A stretch of 64,000 nucleotides of DNA from Euglena gracilis (GCA_039621445.1 CP154954.1:52675357-52739356); one strand, 5' to 3'; counted from the stretch's first letter, positions 27,401-34,700 are shown. Notes: generated from the sequence alone by a model not told the origin. Numbers and translations: made by a program.

Positions 27401-29675
27401 AATCGGAGATGGAGTGGGCAACGTGCCCCAAGTCGGCTGGGCACTCACGTTCACGAAATTCGAGAACGTCGAGGCGAAATCCACCATGGCACTCTTGAAC
27501 ACCAACGTCACGTCATTGAGTTCCTGGTGAACCGCCCCCAGGGCTGCATTGGAGCACCCCCCGTTGCCCCCAGCACCAATGCCAGCACTGGCAGCTGTGG
27601 TGAGGAGGGCAAAGGCGACGATAACCGCAGCGGACACTTTGGCCTTGCCCGTTATTTCTCGTCTGGTGGTGGTGTGCTTTCCGCTGAGCTGCAAGGTTGC
27701 AGTGCGGCAGTGTGGCTGGTGACGATGGTGATGAGACAATGGCACAGGGTGGCGGAGGCGGCATGGATTTGATTGCGACTCAATTTCCGCATTTTGTTAC
27801 ATTTCCTCGAATTGCAGCTGTAGATCCTACTGGGGCCCTAGTGAAACGACAGGAAAGCGCCACCGCAGCGGCTTTTACATCAGCCCTGACCACGAGCTCA
27901 ATCCGCTGCTTCGGGGGGATGCCCCACTGCGAGAAGTTGGCATTGTAGGACGTGATGCGGCTATCGTCCCAGGTCCTGAGGGGGGAGGCAAGCAAGAGGA
28001 AGCGGGGGACGCAAAAGGCAACTGGAGAGGAACACAAGGCTTCGATGCCAACCTGAAAAACAAGGGTTATGGTTGCCGATTGTGAAGAGTGATCTGCGGA
28101 TACTTCGGTAAACTTTGCATACTTTGGTGCGACAGGTTGTTGTCAATAATTTGGCTTGCCCCCGTTGAAAATATAATCAATAATATAAACATAATAATTA
28201 ATGGCCCTTTTGGTTTGACAGCAGTCACACAGGGGCATATTGAAATTAAGTTTGTGCTGGCGACTGCAGTGAACAATCAGCGCAGGGCGAGCGGTGGAGC
28301 ATGGCCGGTGCCGTCACACTTGGGGGGGGGGGGACTTTGGAGTATGCATTCGAAATACTGTCATATCCTTACCTCAAGCCCAACCTAGAATTAAAAAAAA
28401 TTGATTGTCTCTGTTCAACGTCTTCATTTTTTGTTCTTGTGAATCTGAGGCTGGAAAAAATATCTAAGCAGGCTCCTAATAGAACAGCTACAAATGCGAG
28501 TTCGATTCCGCACTTGTGGTGAAAATCACCGGGGTGGGGGGGGCTTCTATTGCGAGAGGGGCTGCTATGCGGTGCGAGGATTTATTCCTCGGAGATAATA
28601 TCACACCTCCCCCTTGCAGAAGCACTGAAAAAGATGGAAAAGTACCTGCGGGGGGGGGGGGGCTTGCTTATATGGACAAAATATTGGTAAGAAACAGGGG
28701 CGTGGTGCTGACCATGCCATTGCTTAGGGACCCCGGGGGTCACTTTCCACTCTGAAAAACCAGTCAGTCACTTTACCCCCCCCCCCCGGGGATCGGCCAC
28801 TCTTGAATTCGCTTATGTTGGCAAGGCAGTATTGCCAAAAAGTCTGAAAAAAAAACCAAAAAGTTTCCGGCGCCTTCGGTGCCAGGCCAGCCGCCTTTCA
28901 ATTTTCGGGCCTACCCCACCCGGGGGGGGGGGGGGGCTCTTGGCCAGAAAACCAGTCAGTCACTCTGAAAAAACCAGTCAGTCACAGTGGGACAGGTGTT
29001 AAGCAATGGTATGGTGCTGACAGAAGGGGAAACGTCTGAATGGGGAAAAAAAACTCCGACCCTTCGTGCAGGAAAGGGAAGTACTTCATTAATTTAGATA
29101 GCAACCTTTCACCAAATCAAGCTTCAGAAGTTTCTAAAATATCGAAAACTCCGATCTCATAAAATCTCAAATCTCAAAAACACAACAAAAAATTGTTCCT
29201 AGGAAGATGACCTTTAAAAAGCTGGGAAGAACCAGGGGTTAGAAAGGGGGAAATGGATCATAGCTGTTCACATTGAATAAGATGAAAAATATGTAAATTC
29301 CCAACATCATCTGATCTGGTATCAACCTAATGTTGGAGGTGGATTCGGACAAAAATTGCAGCTCGGAAAATACAGTTGAAGGAGAGAAGCGCACGTGATT
29401 TGGCCACTGAAAATCTGTGCCACGGCTGTCCGGGTCAACACCAGGCCCTGGACCCCCTTCAGGTTGTACACAGGAACAATGGCCGTGGCAATCACAGCTA
29501 GGCACCCACAGCTTCCTCTTTTGGGCCATATACTGCAGAGGACCACCCTGATTTGGTCAGGGTGTGTGCTGCTGCGATCAAAATATGAAAAAAGCATCGG
29601 CAGTTTTTTTTAAAGAATAACCATCAGGACACATGCACAACACACGCGCGCGCGTGCCCGCACACCTGCTCACAC

Positions 29676-29724
<49 letters not shown>

Positions 29725-29899
29725 GCACGCACACGCACGCACACGCACACACACACACACACTCACTCACATACACACACAACACACACACACACACAGT
29801 AAGAGAGAGGTGTTGCATGTGTGTGCGCGAACGCATGTGCGTAGGTGGGTGGGTGGGTGGGTGGGTGGGTGGATATCTTGTAGAGTGCCTGGTGTGTGC

Positions 29900-29934
<35 letters not shown>

Positions 29935-29935
29935 C

Positions 29936-30020
<85 letters not shown>

Positions 30021-30052
30021 CGCGCGCGCGTGTGTGTGTCTGTCTGCCTACC

Positions 30053-30104
<52 letters not shown>

Positions 30105-30125
30105 CGTCTGTCCATACGCACACAG

Positions 30126-30179
<54 letters not shown>

Positions 30180-31090
30180 CTACAACCTTTAAGGTATCTG
30201 GGATTCACGCCGATTTGCAAGGGCCCAAAATAAGAAGTATAATTATGGCACACCAACCAAGAAAGCCCTGATTTCTATGTATATACGGGAGAGATTTCAT
30301 AAAAAAATCCATGAAACACATTTTCCCCATTTTCTGTCAAGTTCAGCCATTTTACAGCAATTTCGACTGGCCGTGTGGGTGCCTGCACACAGGGTACATC
30401 TGGAGGTCTGGATACATATCGTAATCTGATTGGTTGAGGATGCTTATCAGAGCGCAAAGCTTCGCTCTTTTCCTGGAGGCCACAATTAACACAAAAACAC
30501 CAATTACAGTGTCAGACAAACTCCGCAAACCTCCAGCAAACTGTCAAGCAAAAAAAATTACAAACAATAACACATTTCAAACATTCATACGATTGAATGA
30601 TCCGAATGACATGGGAAGCTTTCACTAACTCCATTGTTCATTTCCCACCTTCACACCGTCGTGAAATTATGTCATAAATGATGTCTGCTCTGGACCATAA
30701 TACTCGTTGGCCTTCCACCCAAAAGAAGAAAGTGGGAAATGAAGGGAATGGCGAAAAGGCCTTGGGCCAGGGAAAGCAACAACAGGTTTTTGGCAACCCG
30801 GGCCGGAGGGAAGCCTCGGAGGAGGCGGCGAAGTCGATTCCGGCGGGCGCGCGCGCGTCGTCCGGAGCGCACTCCGTGGCGGCGTCTTCGATGCGGCACA
30901 GCCCGGCCTGGGACTCGCTGCCGTAGTACTGCAGCCCCGCACCGGCGGAGGCGAAGCGGTACGCAAACAGCGCGTCGGTGATCAGCGGCGCGGCGACGGC
31001 GGTGCCGGCCCCGACGATGGGGCCGGCACAGGCCGGCCCGGGGTGGGCCACGGCCAGCAGGAGGAGAAGGAGGAGCCGGACGGCGCCCAT
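515..31090 (-). CDS. Gene 1: receptor with two PstS-like ectodomains, one TM helix and a class III cyclase-like domain (about 30 exons)
   Basis: This is the full span of a multi-exon gene; the exons are listed separately. From N to C terminus it encodes a signal peptide, PstS-like domain 1 (31.1-22.5 kb), PstS-like domain 2 (about 22.0-16.4 kb), one transmembrane helix (15.1 kb), a conserved 56-residue juxtamembrane segment (14.1 kb), a charged linker (13.1-10.0 kb), a class III nucleotidyl-cyclase-like domain (9.6-5.9 kb), a short conserved helix (5.0 kb) and a tail ending at a TGA at 515-517. The layout predicts a plasma-membrane sensor that binds a phosphate-like anion outside and signals through a cyclase fold inside. 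The domain calls rest on motifs seen in the translated exons; ligand and activity are inferred. Gene 2 downstream is a paralog. Differences between the two in the cyclase core are mostly synonymous, so gene 1 is probably functional. Exon order is secure, but several junctions are not resolved. Confidence 0.8.
881..4954. other. Large intron between the last gene 1 exons
   Basis: I see no coding signal here. The region holds decamer arrays of the CCATTTTCGG type at about 2,655-2,720 and 3,396-3,485, a CA/CG microsatellite at about 3,945-4,155, and a partial element at about 4,555-4,860 that starts with the same CAGGCATTTGCTTAAGG end as the intact element at 53,328 but has no matching right end. 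Confidence 0.5.
3945..4155. repeat. CA/CG microsatellite
   Basis: Alternating CACA, CGCA and CGCG dinucleotide tracts of about 210 bp. The purine-pyrimidine alternation could adopt Z-DNA. The long frames across it, on both strands, are not genes. Confidence 0.95.
4955..5105 (-). CDS. Gene 1 exon 29: short conserved helix after the cyclase-like domain
   Basis: The exon encodes [20 protein letters not shown], then [13 protein letters not shown]. Gene 2 has the equivalent [33 protein letters not shown] at 48.3 kb. Conservation in a GC-rich block flanked by unrelated intron sequence marks it as coding. It looks like an amphipathic helix or coiled coil, possibly a dimerisation or docking element. 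No named family was recognised. Confidence 0.65.
5900..9612 (-). CDS. Gene 1 exons 23-28: class III nucleotidyl-cyclase-like domain
   Basis: The exons are: about 9,580-9,612 ([10 protein letters not shown]), 8,816-8,880 ([20 protein letters not shown]), 8,478-8,522 ([14 protein letters not shown]), 7,453-7,571 ([20 protein letters not shown]), 6,733-6,930 ([20 protein letters not shown], then [20 protein letters not shown]) and about 5,900-6,113 ([20 protein letters not shown] to [11 protein letters not shown]). Pattern and order fit class III cyclases: T-V-x-F-x-D, G-G-x-x-x-K-x-x-G-D, R-x-G-I-x-x-G, Y-x-V-x-G-x-x-V-N-x-A, and a closing P-V-x-M-Y-x-L like WMYQIQ. The second metal Asp (TYDS) is kept. 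The first (F-x-D) appears as R, and the V-N-x-A-x-R triad reads VSNAVE. Activity is therefore doubtful. Confidence 0.78.
6119..6729. mobile_element. Nonconventional intron, gene 1
   Basis: The 611-bp unit starts CAGGGG and ends GGCTCTG. The 5|3 join gives VWLSQVKYGF in frame, agreeing with gene 2 LQVKYGF. Confidence 0.8.
6936..7449. mobile_element. Nonconventional intron, gene 1
   Basis: The 514-bp unit is bounded by CAG and CTG. The 5|3 join gives [14 protein letters not shown] in frame. A second TIR element with CAGAGG...GTATCTG ends (about 7,001-7,290) is nested within it. Confidence 0.75.
7577..8474. mobile_element. Nonconventional intron / MITE with perfect 8-bp TSD, inside a gene 1 cyclase exon
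   Basis: The element is 898 bp with ends CAGGGAGTTTTTTAAGG and TTAAAAAAAATACCCTG, an imperfect TIR. It is flanked by identical GCCACGGA copies at 7,569-7,576 and 8,475-8,482. The paralog has a single GCCACGGA and no insertion. Removing the element plus eight bases restores the reading frame through TYDSVALHWN. No register gives GT-AG. Confidence 0.92.
8020..8420. repeat. Palindromic GAGGATGC/GCATCCTC repeats inside the 898-bp intron
   Basis: Several inverted copies of GAGCATCCTC-AA-TGTCGTTCGAGG are present. One forms a near-perfect hairpin at about 8,054-8,088 (ACATTTGAGGATGC with its complement). They probably help fold the intron RNA. Confidence 0.8.
8528..8812. mobile_element. Nonconventional intron / MITE, gene 1
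   Basis: The element is 285 bp with ends CAGGCAATTGC and GCAATTGCCCC (nine of eleven inverted bases match). TSD copies are TTCGCCAC (8,520) and TCCGCCAC (8,813), 7 of 8. The single mismatch falls in the three bases that are intronic under the 5|3 rule. It is absent from gene 2. Confidence 0.88.
8886..9576. mobile_element. Nonconventional intron / MITE, gene 1
   Basis: The element is 691 bp with ends CAGGGGTTC and GAATCCCTG (8 of 9 inverted bases match). The 5|3 splice gives VLCG-DAEDD, equal to gene 2 VLGGDAEDD. TSDs have decayed (4 of 8). It contains a short CA repeat at 9,508-9,531. Gene 2 is uninterrupted here but has its own intron nine codons later. Confidence 0.87.
9985..13171 (-). CDS. 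Gene 1 exons 20-22: charged linker before the cyclase-like domain
   Basis: Exon 20 starts at 13,171 and encodes [20 protein letters not shown] followed by AQLQAVK, then an Arg/Ser-rich tail. The F-I-P-D-Q-L-L motif resembles the F-x-P-x-x-L-L helix that precedes many class III cyclase domains. Exon 21 (about 12,465-12,590) encodes [20 protein letters not shown], a Ser/Gln/His-rich stretch. Exon 22 (about 9,985-10,225) encodes [20 protein letters not shown] in a low-complexity Arg/Ser/Gly context. All three have gene 2 counterparts (56.6, 55.4 and 54.8 kb), so they are genuine exons despite biased composition. Ser-rich stretches could be phosphorylation sites. Confidence 0.65.
13177..13994. 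mobile_element. Nonconventional intron, gene 1
   Basis: The unit is 818 bp with ends CAGGAGGGC and GAACCCTG. The splice gives LVEV-GLPPTP in frame. The intron position is shared with gene 2, where the element is 161 bp (56,690-56,850). Confidence 0.78.
13998..14165 (-). CDS. Gene 1 exon 19: conserved juxtamembrane cytoplasmic segment
   Basis: This 168-nt exon encodes exactly 56 residues. It begins [20 protein letters not shown], continues [20 protein letters not shown] and ends [10 protein letters not shown]. In gene 2 the same 56 residues are split 25+31 by an extra intron. The segment is predicted to be helical and amphipathic, suiting a signal-transmitting linker between membrane and catalytic domain. 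I do not recognise it as a named domain. The intron before it occupies the same position in both genes (861-bp element here, 86 bp in gene 2). Confidence 0.85.
14171..15031. mobile_element. Nonconventional intron, gene 1
   Basis: The 861-bp unit sits between the TM and juxtamembrane exons. The splice gives WKSTR-DMRALRK, identical in position to the 86-bp element in gene 2. It contains repeats of the GCGCTTTGCGCCAAAA core type near 14,720. Confidence 0.82.
15035..15150 (-). CDS. Gene 1 exon 18: transmembrane helix
   Basis: The exon encodes [20 protein letters not shown] then GFFAWKSTR: about 24 hydrophobic residues followed by a basic stop-transfer signal (W-K-S-T-R). It is the only clear membrane helix besides the signal peptide, giving a type I topology with the PstS-like domains outside. 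The matching gene 2 exon at 57,685-57,774 has the same ending WKSTR. The 3' junction follows the 5|3 rule (CCCGA|TGC-CAG); the 5' end is approximate. Confidence 0.85.
16390..19852 (-). CDS. Gene 1 exons 13-17: remainder of PstS-like domain 2
   Basis: Exon 13 (19,720-19,852) encodes [20 protein letters not shown], matching PstS D-P-x-I-x-x-x-N-P. Exon 14 (about 18,900-19,065) encodes [20 protein letters not shown] and [18 protein letters not shown], the TPGAIGYV-equivalent region. Exon 15 (about 17,985-18,105; acceptor CCCGCAG) encodes [20 protein letters not shown]. Exon 16 (about 16,690-16,790) encodes [20 protein letters not shown] then LVVRAR, the Y-P-I strand. Exon 17 (about 16,390-16,540) encodes [20 protein letters not shown] then [20 protein letters not shown], the closing helices. 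Exons 15-17 are conserved in gene 2 at 61.2-63.3 kb. Confidence 0.72.
16828..16907. mobile_element. 80-bp miniature TIR element with perfect 8-bp TSD
   Basis: The ends CAGGGCTGTATGGGAA and TTCCCATACAGCCCTG are perfect 16-bp inverted repeats. TGCCAGGG is repeated exactly at 16,820-16,827 and 16,908-16,915. It lies in a gene 1 intron. Related left ends occur near 10,326, 27,103 and 60,069. Confidence 0.93.
19858..20888. mobile_element. Nonconventional intron, gene 1 PstS-like domain 2
   Basis: The unit is 1,031 bp with ends CAGAGCG and GCCCTG. The splice restores [18 protein letters not shown]. It contains several direct and inverted copies of GTCCAATAGTGCTGCAC (20,050-20,420), probably nested insertions. 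Confidence 0.78.
20892..22040 (-). CDS. Gene 1 exons 10-12: start and core of PstS-like domain 2
   Basis: Exon 10 (about 21,940-22,040) encodes [20 protein letters not shown]. Exon 11 (about 21,195-21,300) encodes [20 protein letters not shown] followed by VYATED. Exon 12 (20,892 to about 21,115) encodes [20 protein letters not shown], then [20 protein letters not shown] and RILEGDIQT. The last part equals the PstS L-x-L-x-x-x-x-L-x-x-I-F-x-G-x-I-T segment, so this is a second, more divergent copy of the domain. Exon 12 ends by the 5|3 rule inside ACC-T; joining to 19,852 makes GDIQTWLHPDLL, restoring the W-x-x-P motif. Confidence 0.7.
22195..22428. repeat. CA and ACAGC microsatellite
   Basis: A CA tract, then about 14 copies of the pentamer ACAGC (22,286-22,357), then CA again to 22,428. 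It lies in a gene 1 intron. Confidence 0.95.
22555..23515 (-). CDS. Gene 1 exons 7-9: C-terminal end of PstS-like domain 1
   Basis: Exon 7 (about 23,410-23,515) encodes [20 protein letters not shown], matching the PstS strand W/Y-P-I-x-x-x-x-Y-V. Exon 8 (about 23,140-23,215) encodes [20 protein letters not shown], matching the PstS helix V-x-x-F-F-x-W-A-L. Exon 9 (about 22,555-22,650) encodes [20 protein letters not shown], matching the last PstS helix (A-x-x-x-x-Y-x-P-L-P-x-x-V). Domain order is colinear with PstS. The splice junctions were not all resolved. Confidence 0.7.
24273..24520. repeat. Poly-A then poly-C run between duplicated flanks
   Basis: About 150 bases of nearly pure A are followed by about 20 C. 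GGGGGAGGTATGAAAT occurs just before (about 24,280) and just after (about 24,484), each followed by AGCTGGAAAAAAA. The block is thus a local duplication whose A tract expanded, or an assembly artefact. Confidence 0.85.
25140..25600. repeat. GTAT/GTAC tetranucleotide array and AT-rich tail
   Basis: GTAT repeats run from 25,157 to 25,318, GTAC repeats to 25,366 and GTAT again to 25,411, followed by TATA-rich sequence. The self-complementary GTAC core interrupts otherwise uniform GTAT. Confidence 0.95.
26098..26575 (-). CDS. Gene 1 exons 5 and 6: PstS-like domain 1, TPxAIxY motif
   Basis: Exon 5 (about 26,500-26,575) encodes [20 protein letters not shown], equivalent to PstS V-x-x-T-P-G-A-I-G-Y-V-E. 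Exon 6 (about 26,100-26,245) encodes [20 protein letters not shown] followed by [17 protein letters not shown], the region after the TPGAIGYV motif where PstS has a run of A, V and K. The intron between them holds a perfect 18-bp hairpin at 26,409-26,457. The exon 5 3' end follows the 5|3 rule (GCCCT|GGG-CAG); the other limits are approximate. Confidence 0.65.
26409..26457. repeat. Perfect 18-bp-arm hairpin
   Basis: CCGGATCAAACAGCCCCC and its exact complement are separated by 13 bases. It lies 43 bases beyond gene 1 exon 5. No TSD is visible. Confidence 0.9.
27449..27586 (-). CDS. Gene 1 exon 4: PstS-like domain 1, Gly-rich loop and helix
   Basis: The exon encodes [20 protein letters not shown], then [20 protein letters not shown] and SNFVN, and ends in a strong donor, AAC|GTGAGT. 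Position in the domain equals the PstS segment after the DGSGTT loop (F-T-x-Y-L and a long helix). The Gly/Ser/Cys-rich start replaces the canonical loop, so ligand contacts may differ from PstS. The 5' boundary assumes a 5|3 junction after CTG-CCAGT and is less certain than the 3' one. Confidence 0.65.
27879..27975 (-). CDS. Gene 1 exon 3: PstS-like domain 1, WDD and RAD motifs
   Basis: A polypyrimidine tract and CAG acceptor precede GACCTGGGACGAT. The exon encodes [20 protein letters not shown], then a basic stretch and IELVVRAD. This corresponds to PstS W-x-D-P-x-I-x-x-L-N-P-x-x-x-L-P ... I-x-x-V-x-R-S-D-G-S-G-T. The usual DGSGT phosphate-binding loop would follow RAD, and the next exon continues with a Gly-rich, non-canonical stretch. 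The 3' end at GAT|GTAAAA is a guess. Confidence 0.8.
27976..29394 (-). other. Conventional GT-AG intron, gene 1
   Basis: Donor ATCAC|GTGCGC and acceptor CCCCCCTCAG|GACC, with a polypyrimidine tract. The join restores GQIT-T-WDD, the strongest PstS motif in the gene. It shows that spliceosomal introns coexist with the nonconventional type. Confidence 0.85.
28712..29014. mobile_element. TIR element inside the GT-AG intron
   Basis: The element is 303 bp with ends CCATGCCATTGCTTA and TAAGCAATGGTATGG (14 of 15 inverted bases match). TGGTGCTGAC is repeated at both edges (28,703 and 29,012), so the duplication is 6 to 10 bp depending on where the TIR begins. The interior holds CCAGTCAGTCAC motifs and a CGCCTTCGGTGCC core shared with elements at 12.6, 50.5 and 54.3 kb. 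Confidence 0.8.
29395..29503 (-). CDS. Gene 1 exon 2: PstS-like domain 1, central beta strand and hinge
   Basis: The exon encodes [19 protein letters not shown], then [17 protein letters not shown]. This is a very close match to the PstS signature G-x-A-V-V-P-V-Y-N-L-P-G-V followed by L-x-x-L-A-x-I-F-x-G-x-I-T. The 5' end follows the 5|3 rule (CTG, five intron bases, exon). The 3' end is a conventional donor: ATCAC|GTGCGC. Joining to exon 3 restores GQIT-T-WDD, the most conserved PstS motif, which supports both ends. Confidence 0.9.
29509..30792. mobile_element. Nonconventional intron, gene 1 PstS-like domain 1
   Basis: The 1,284-bp unit has CAG at the low-coordinate end and TTG (CAA on the minus strand) at the other, so one CAG has become CAA. 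The splice gives [17 protein letters not shown] in frame. Most of the interior is CA, CT and CTGT microsatellite (29,645-30,180). Confidence 0.75.
29645..30180. repeat. Compound CA, CT and CTGT microsatellite
   Basis: The order is CA (29,675-29,800), GTGG pentads, CT (29,937-30,017), CTGT (30,043-30,100), CA (30,120-30,180). It lies inside the 1,284-bp intron of gene 1. Confidence 0.95.
30796..31090 (-). CDS. Gene 1 exon 1: signal peptide and start of PstS-like domain 1
   Basis: The ATG at 31,090-31,088 begins MGAVR, followed by a run of seven leucines and a small-residue stretch ending PACAG, a typical signal peptide cleaved near residue 23. The mature start [20 protein letters not shown] matches the PstS N-terminus (GAGATFPAPLY type). 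Next come [17 protein letters not shown] (PstS: V-Y-x-S-x-G-S-G-x-G) and [11 protein letters not shown] (PstS: VDFGASDAPL). These are the first anion-binding loops of the fold. The Ser/Gly-rich loop is kept in altered form (GSESQAG). By the 5|3 rule the exon ends after ...RPGG with one base of the next codon, and joining to 29,503 makes the in-frame codon TGC. A cysteine-rich insert (TEC, CRI) suggests disulfides. Confidence 0.85.
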
Positions 31091-31323
31091 GCGGGGCAAT
31101 GGAGGGGGGCGGTGAACGCTGCGCTGGGGACGCGGTGCACGCCACGCAGAACAGGCCGGGCGGGTGCCGGCGGGCGGAGCCCCAGCACGCACGGCCCGAC
31201 CCTGGCAGCAGCGGGGGCGGAAAAAAAGGCGCGGCCATCCCAGGAATCGACGCCCCGCATCCCCACCAGTGGCATCACACCCTGTTCTCCTTCGACCTTC
31301 TTCCCCTAATTTGCACCAGAAAG

Positions 31324-31713
31324 GTACATTCCCCCCCCCTTGTCCTTGACACGCCAAAGTACGGGGAAAGTGCGGTTGACACGGGGGGTGTGTCATGGAC
31401 ATGGCGTGTCATGGGAACCGTACCACAAAACTTGCAGCAAAAAAAAAACCCGGCGCGCAGGGTGACGATGAAAGGTCTGAGGGCCGAAACCACAGCACAC
31501 TCCATTGGAGCGCTCATATCTCACTAAATCACCAAACTCAAAAGAAAATGAGTTCAAAGCCACGGTTCTGTGCAGAAAATGGCAACCAATCAGCTCCAGA
31601 GACGTGAAGTGTGTCAAAAATACTTTACTCTTTTTAGGTACGGGAAAAGTGCGGTTGACACGGGGGGTGTGTCATGGACAAGGCGTGTCAAGGACAAGGG
31701 GGGGGGAATGTAC
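31324..31713. mobile_element. 390-bp TIR element just upstream of the gene 1 start
   Basis: The ends GTACATTCCCCCCCC and GGGGGGGAATGTAC continue into longer complementary stretches (CTTGTCCTTGACACGCC and its complement). Flanks CCAGAAAG (31,316) and CCAGAAAA (31,714) form a 7-of-8 TSD. It ends 234 bp before the gene 1 ATG and could affect the promoter or 5' UTR. Confidence 0.8.
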
Positions 31714-34700
31714 CCAGAAAAGAAAGTCTCTCCATCAGCCTGCTCATATGATCTATGCTCAATGAGACACCGTGGCTGAAGAAAATCAACGAGGTCCACT
31801 ATCCCATTGGTTCACAGGCTCCACGAGGGATGTATGAGAAGCCTTGGGGGGGTCTGGAACCCCCCATGGAGGAGGGTGGGTCGGACCCCCCCTCCGACCT
31901 TGAAACTGAAGGGGGCCTGGAAATTTTTCGGTTTTGTGGACTGGCAAAAGCCTGGATACCAGGCCAAAATTGGCCAAAAAAATCTAAAACTGGCAAAAAA
32001 TGGCAAAAAAAATTATTCTCCATTAAATCCAAAAAAAAGGCTGCAAATCCACTGCAAAAAATGTGTATTTTTTTGGATTTAATTGTTTTGGATTATTATT
32101 TAACGGAATTATTTTTGCCAAAATGAGCATTTTTAGATTTAACTTAATTTTTCGAACACTTTTCATGTGGAAAACACGAAAATAAAAAAAAAGTGAGGGA
32201 AAAGCATTATTTGCTCATTTTCTGGCACGCAGCGCCAAAAGAAAAAAATATCACTATTTTTGGTTTGCCAAAAAGGGGGACGGGTGTCCGGACCCCCCTC
32301 CCAACATCTACCTCAAAATCGAAGGACTTCCCATCCATCCCTGGGCTCCAAGTTGGCTGACATCACCAGATATTTCTTAAGACCGGGGGTCCGCCTTCCC
32401 ACCCAGGAGGTACCCCTCGGGGGGGGGGTCCGGGGGACCCACCTTTGGGCGGTCAATTTGGGGTCAATTTTTTGGAAATTCACACCAAAAAAAAGCCACA
32501 ACAGCATAAGCCCGCCTCCAGCGGGGGACCCACAAGGCCCTTGGGGGTAAACCCCCCCCAAATAATACCCCCCCGGGGTATTATTTTTTCGCCCGAAGTC
32601 CCGGCCCGAGGGGGGGGGGGGTATTATTTGGGGGGGGGTATTATTTTTCCAAAATTTTCGAAATTTTTCGAAGTCCCGTAAAACCCAAAACAGCACCCAA
32701 AACCCCCCTTTGGGGTGATTTTTTGGACTTTCTTGTGAAATTTGCCATTTTTGGAGGTCAGATGAGGAAGGGCCACCTCTCCCCGGGTCAAAAACAAAAA
32801 ATCCCTGGACATGAACCCCTCGGTTCAGTGAGGCCACTTTTGTGGCAAAGGTTTGTTTCTTTGGGCGGAGATGTCAAATCAACTTCAAACCGAACGTCAA
32901 TGGGCGCTACTGTTTCCAATGTCCATTGATTGCCACAAGTAATGACGGAGGTGATTTTTTGGCAACAAAAACCATCGCAAGCAGCTGGGGCCAAACAACT
33001 TCTGGTGTGAATAAAAATCAATTTGATTCAAAAAGAAATTTGTTATGCCTCGTTGTGTTCAGGACAAACTTTTGTATTTTGAGGTTGAGGAAGCATGCAA
33101 ATAACACAAAAAAAATGAAAACTACTTGCTTCGACTGAAAAAAAAGCTTGCTCCGATTGAACTTTTTTTTTAATAAAATCCCTTGTGTGTGCCTTCGAGG
33201 GACGTAATTTGGAGCATGCATTAATTCAAAAGGTTTGCAATGTTTCTCTTTTTGTCTCCCTGACATGATAAAATAATGGTCTCGTGAGTTTTGCATTTTT
33301 TGATACTGAGAAAATTTTATCTGGAATTTTCCTAACTTTGTTACTCAATGCAGCAACGCACGTTTTTGAACCCATCGGGGTGGGCAGGCACTAGAATCAA
33401 ACCATGAGCAAAATCAACGAGGGTGCATGCAGCTGAAAATTCACTCCCGACGAACACACAAATTGCAAAGGGCAGAGCGACAGCAGCATGGTCGTGGCAC
33501 GGTGGGCATCACTTGGGGGTGGACAATGCCAATGAGCTTCTCCGACCCCTCACCTGGACCACATGGAAACGTTGCGCCTTGGGTTTGATCCAAGCTCCAA
33601 AAGAATGGGAGGGCCCCCCACAGAAACAGGAGGCAATCCCGCAAACTGGACAGCAATTTGGGCCCAGGCACCTCTTTCGCGACAGCCTCCAACAACCTCA
33701 CATCCCAATTTCTGGCAAGGCCACTGGCGGGTTCAGGGTTCATTTGGGCCAGCCGAGGAGGAGCCAACACTGCCGACGGGGAAAGCCATCCCCCATCCCA
33801 ACTGTACAATGGAAGACCCTTTCTGGCACAGCAGAAAAAAATGCATTTGGAGAGTTTTGCCGGGTTGTGGACAGACCTTGAATTCCAGCCCTCACCTTTC
33901 AACACCCCAACAACTCCGCCCAGAGCACCCACCGGCGACTTTCAGCCCGGGGAGGAGGGGGTCCGGGGGACCCACTTTTGGGGTGTCAATTTTGGGGGGA
34001 AAAAATCCCAAAAAAAGCCAAAAAGTCCAAACCCCACCTCCAGACCCGCAAGGCCCTGGGGTGCCCCCTGGGCTGGCCGGCCCACCCACCCTACCCCTCC
34101 CAGGGTTCAACCTTTAAAAAAATTTATGCCAACCACCTCAGGGAGCGTGCAACCTTCCGTAAAGGGGGGGGGGCGACCCCCCAGCCTGCGAAGGGGCTTC
34201 AAATTTGACTACTGGGTAGAGTTTGATTTAAGGGGTGATTCCACTGCCTTTGGAACTGCTACGCCCTGGTCTAGTCGCCCCCCCCAAAGTGGTTTCTTTT
34301 CCCAAGCCCAGGGGAGGAGGGGGGGTGCCTTGTGAGATGGGGTGCCTGTCCACAGCAGGGGTCGGTTTCGGGTCTCGGTGAAGCCATGCAACTTTCCCTG
34401 ACAATGGCCATTACCAGGCCCCCGGTGTGTGCACAGTCAACCCAAAACCCAGCCCTCCCTGGGGGGGGGGTCGAAAATGCCTCCCTCCTGCCCAGAGCAC
34501 CCACCAAGGGGGGGGGGGAGGGGCGAACTTTCTAAAAAAAAGAAGCCTGGTTGGGACACTCTGGTCCAAAAGGGGGGGCAGGTGGTCTGGAAAGCAATGA
34601 GGGGTAGTGGGTAAACCCCGCATCTTAGTGCACGGTGCCCAAATGATGCGCAGTGCCCAAATAAGTGTCACACCCCCGAGGGTCCGAAAGTGAAATCCAA

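Noticed and set aside
29624-30271. Frames of Ser-Leu, Arg-Glu and Cys-Val repeats
   Set aside because: Products of the CT, CTGT and CA tracts inside a gene 1 intron.
33441-33932. 163-residue minus-strand open frame
   Set aside because: No recognisable motif, overlaps other open frames on the plus strand and has no counterpart in either receptor gene. Kept only as an unassigned island.
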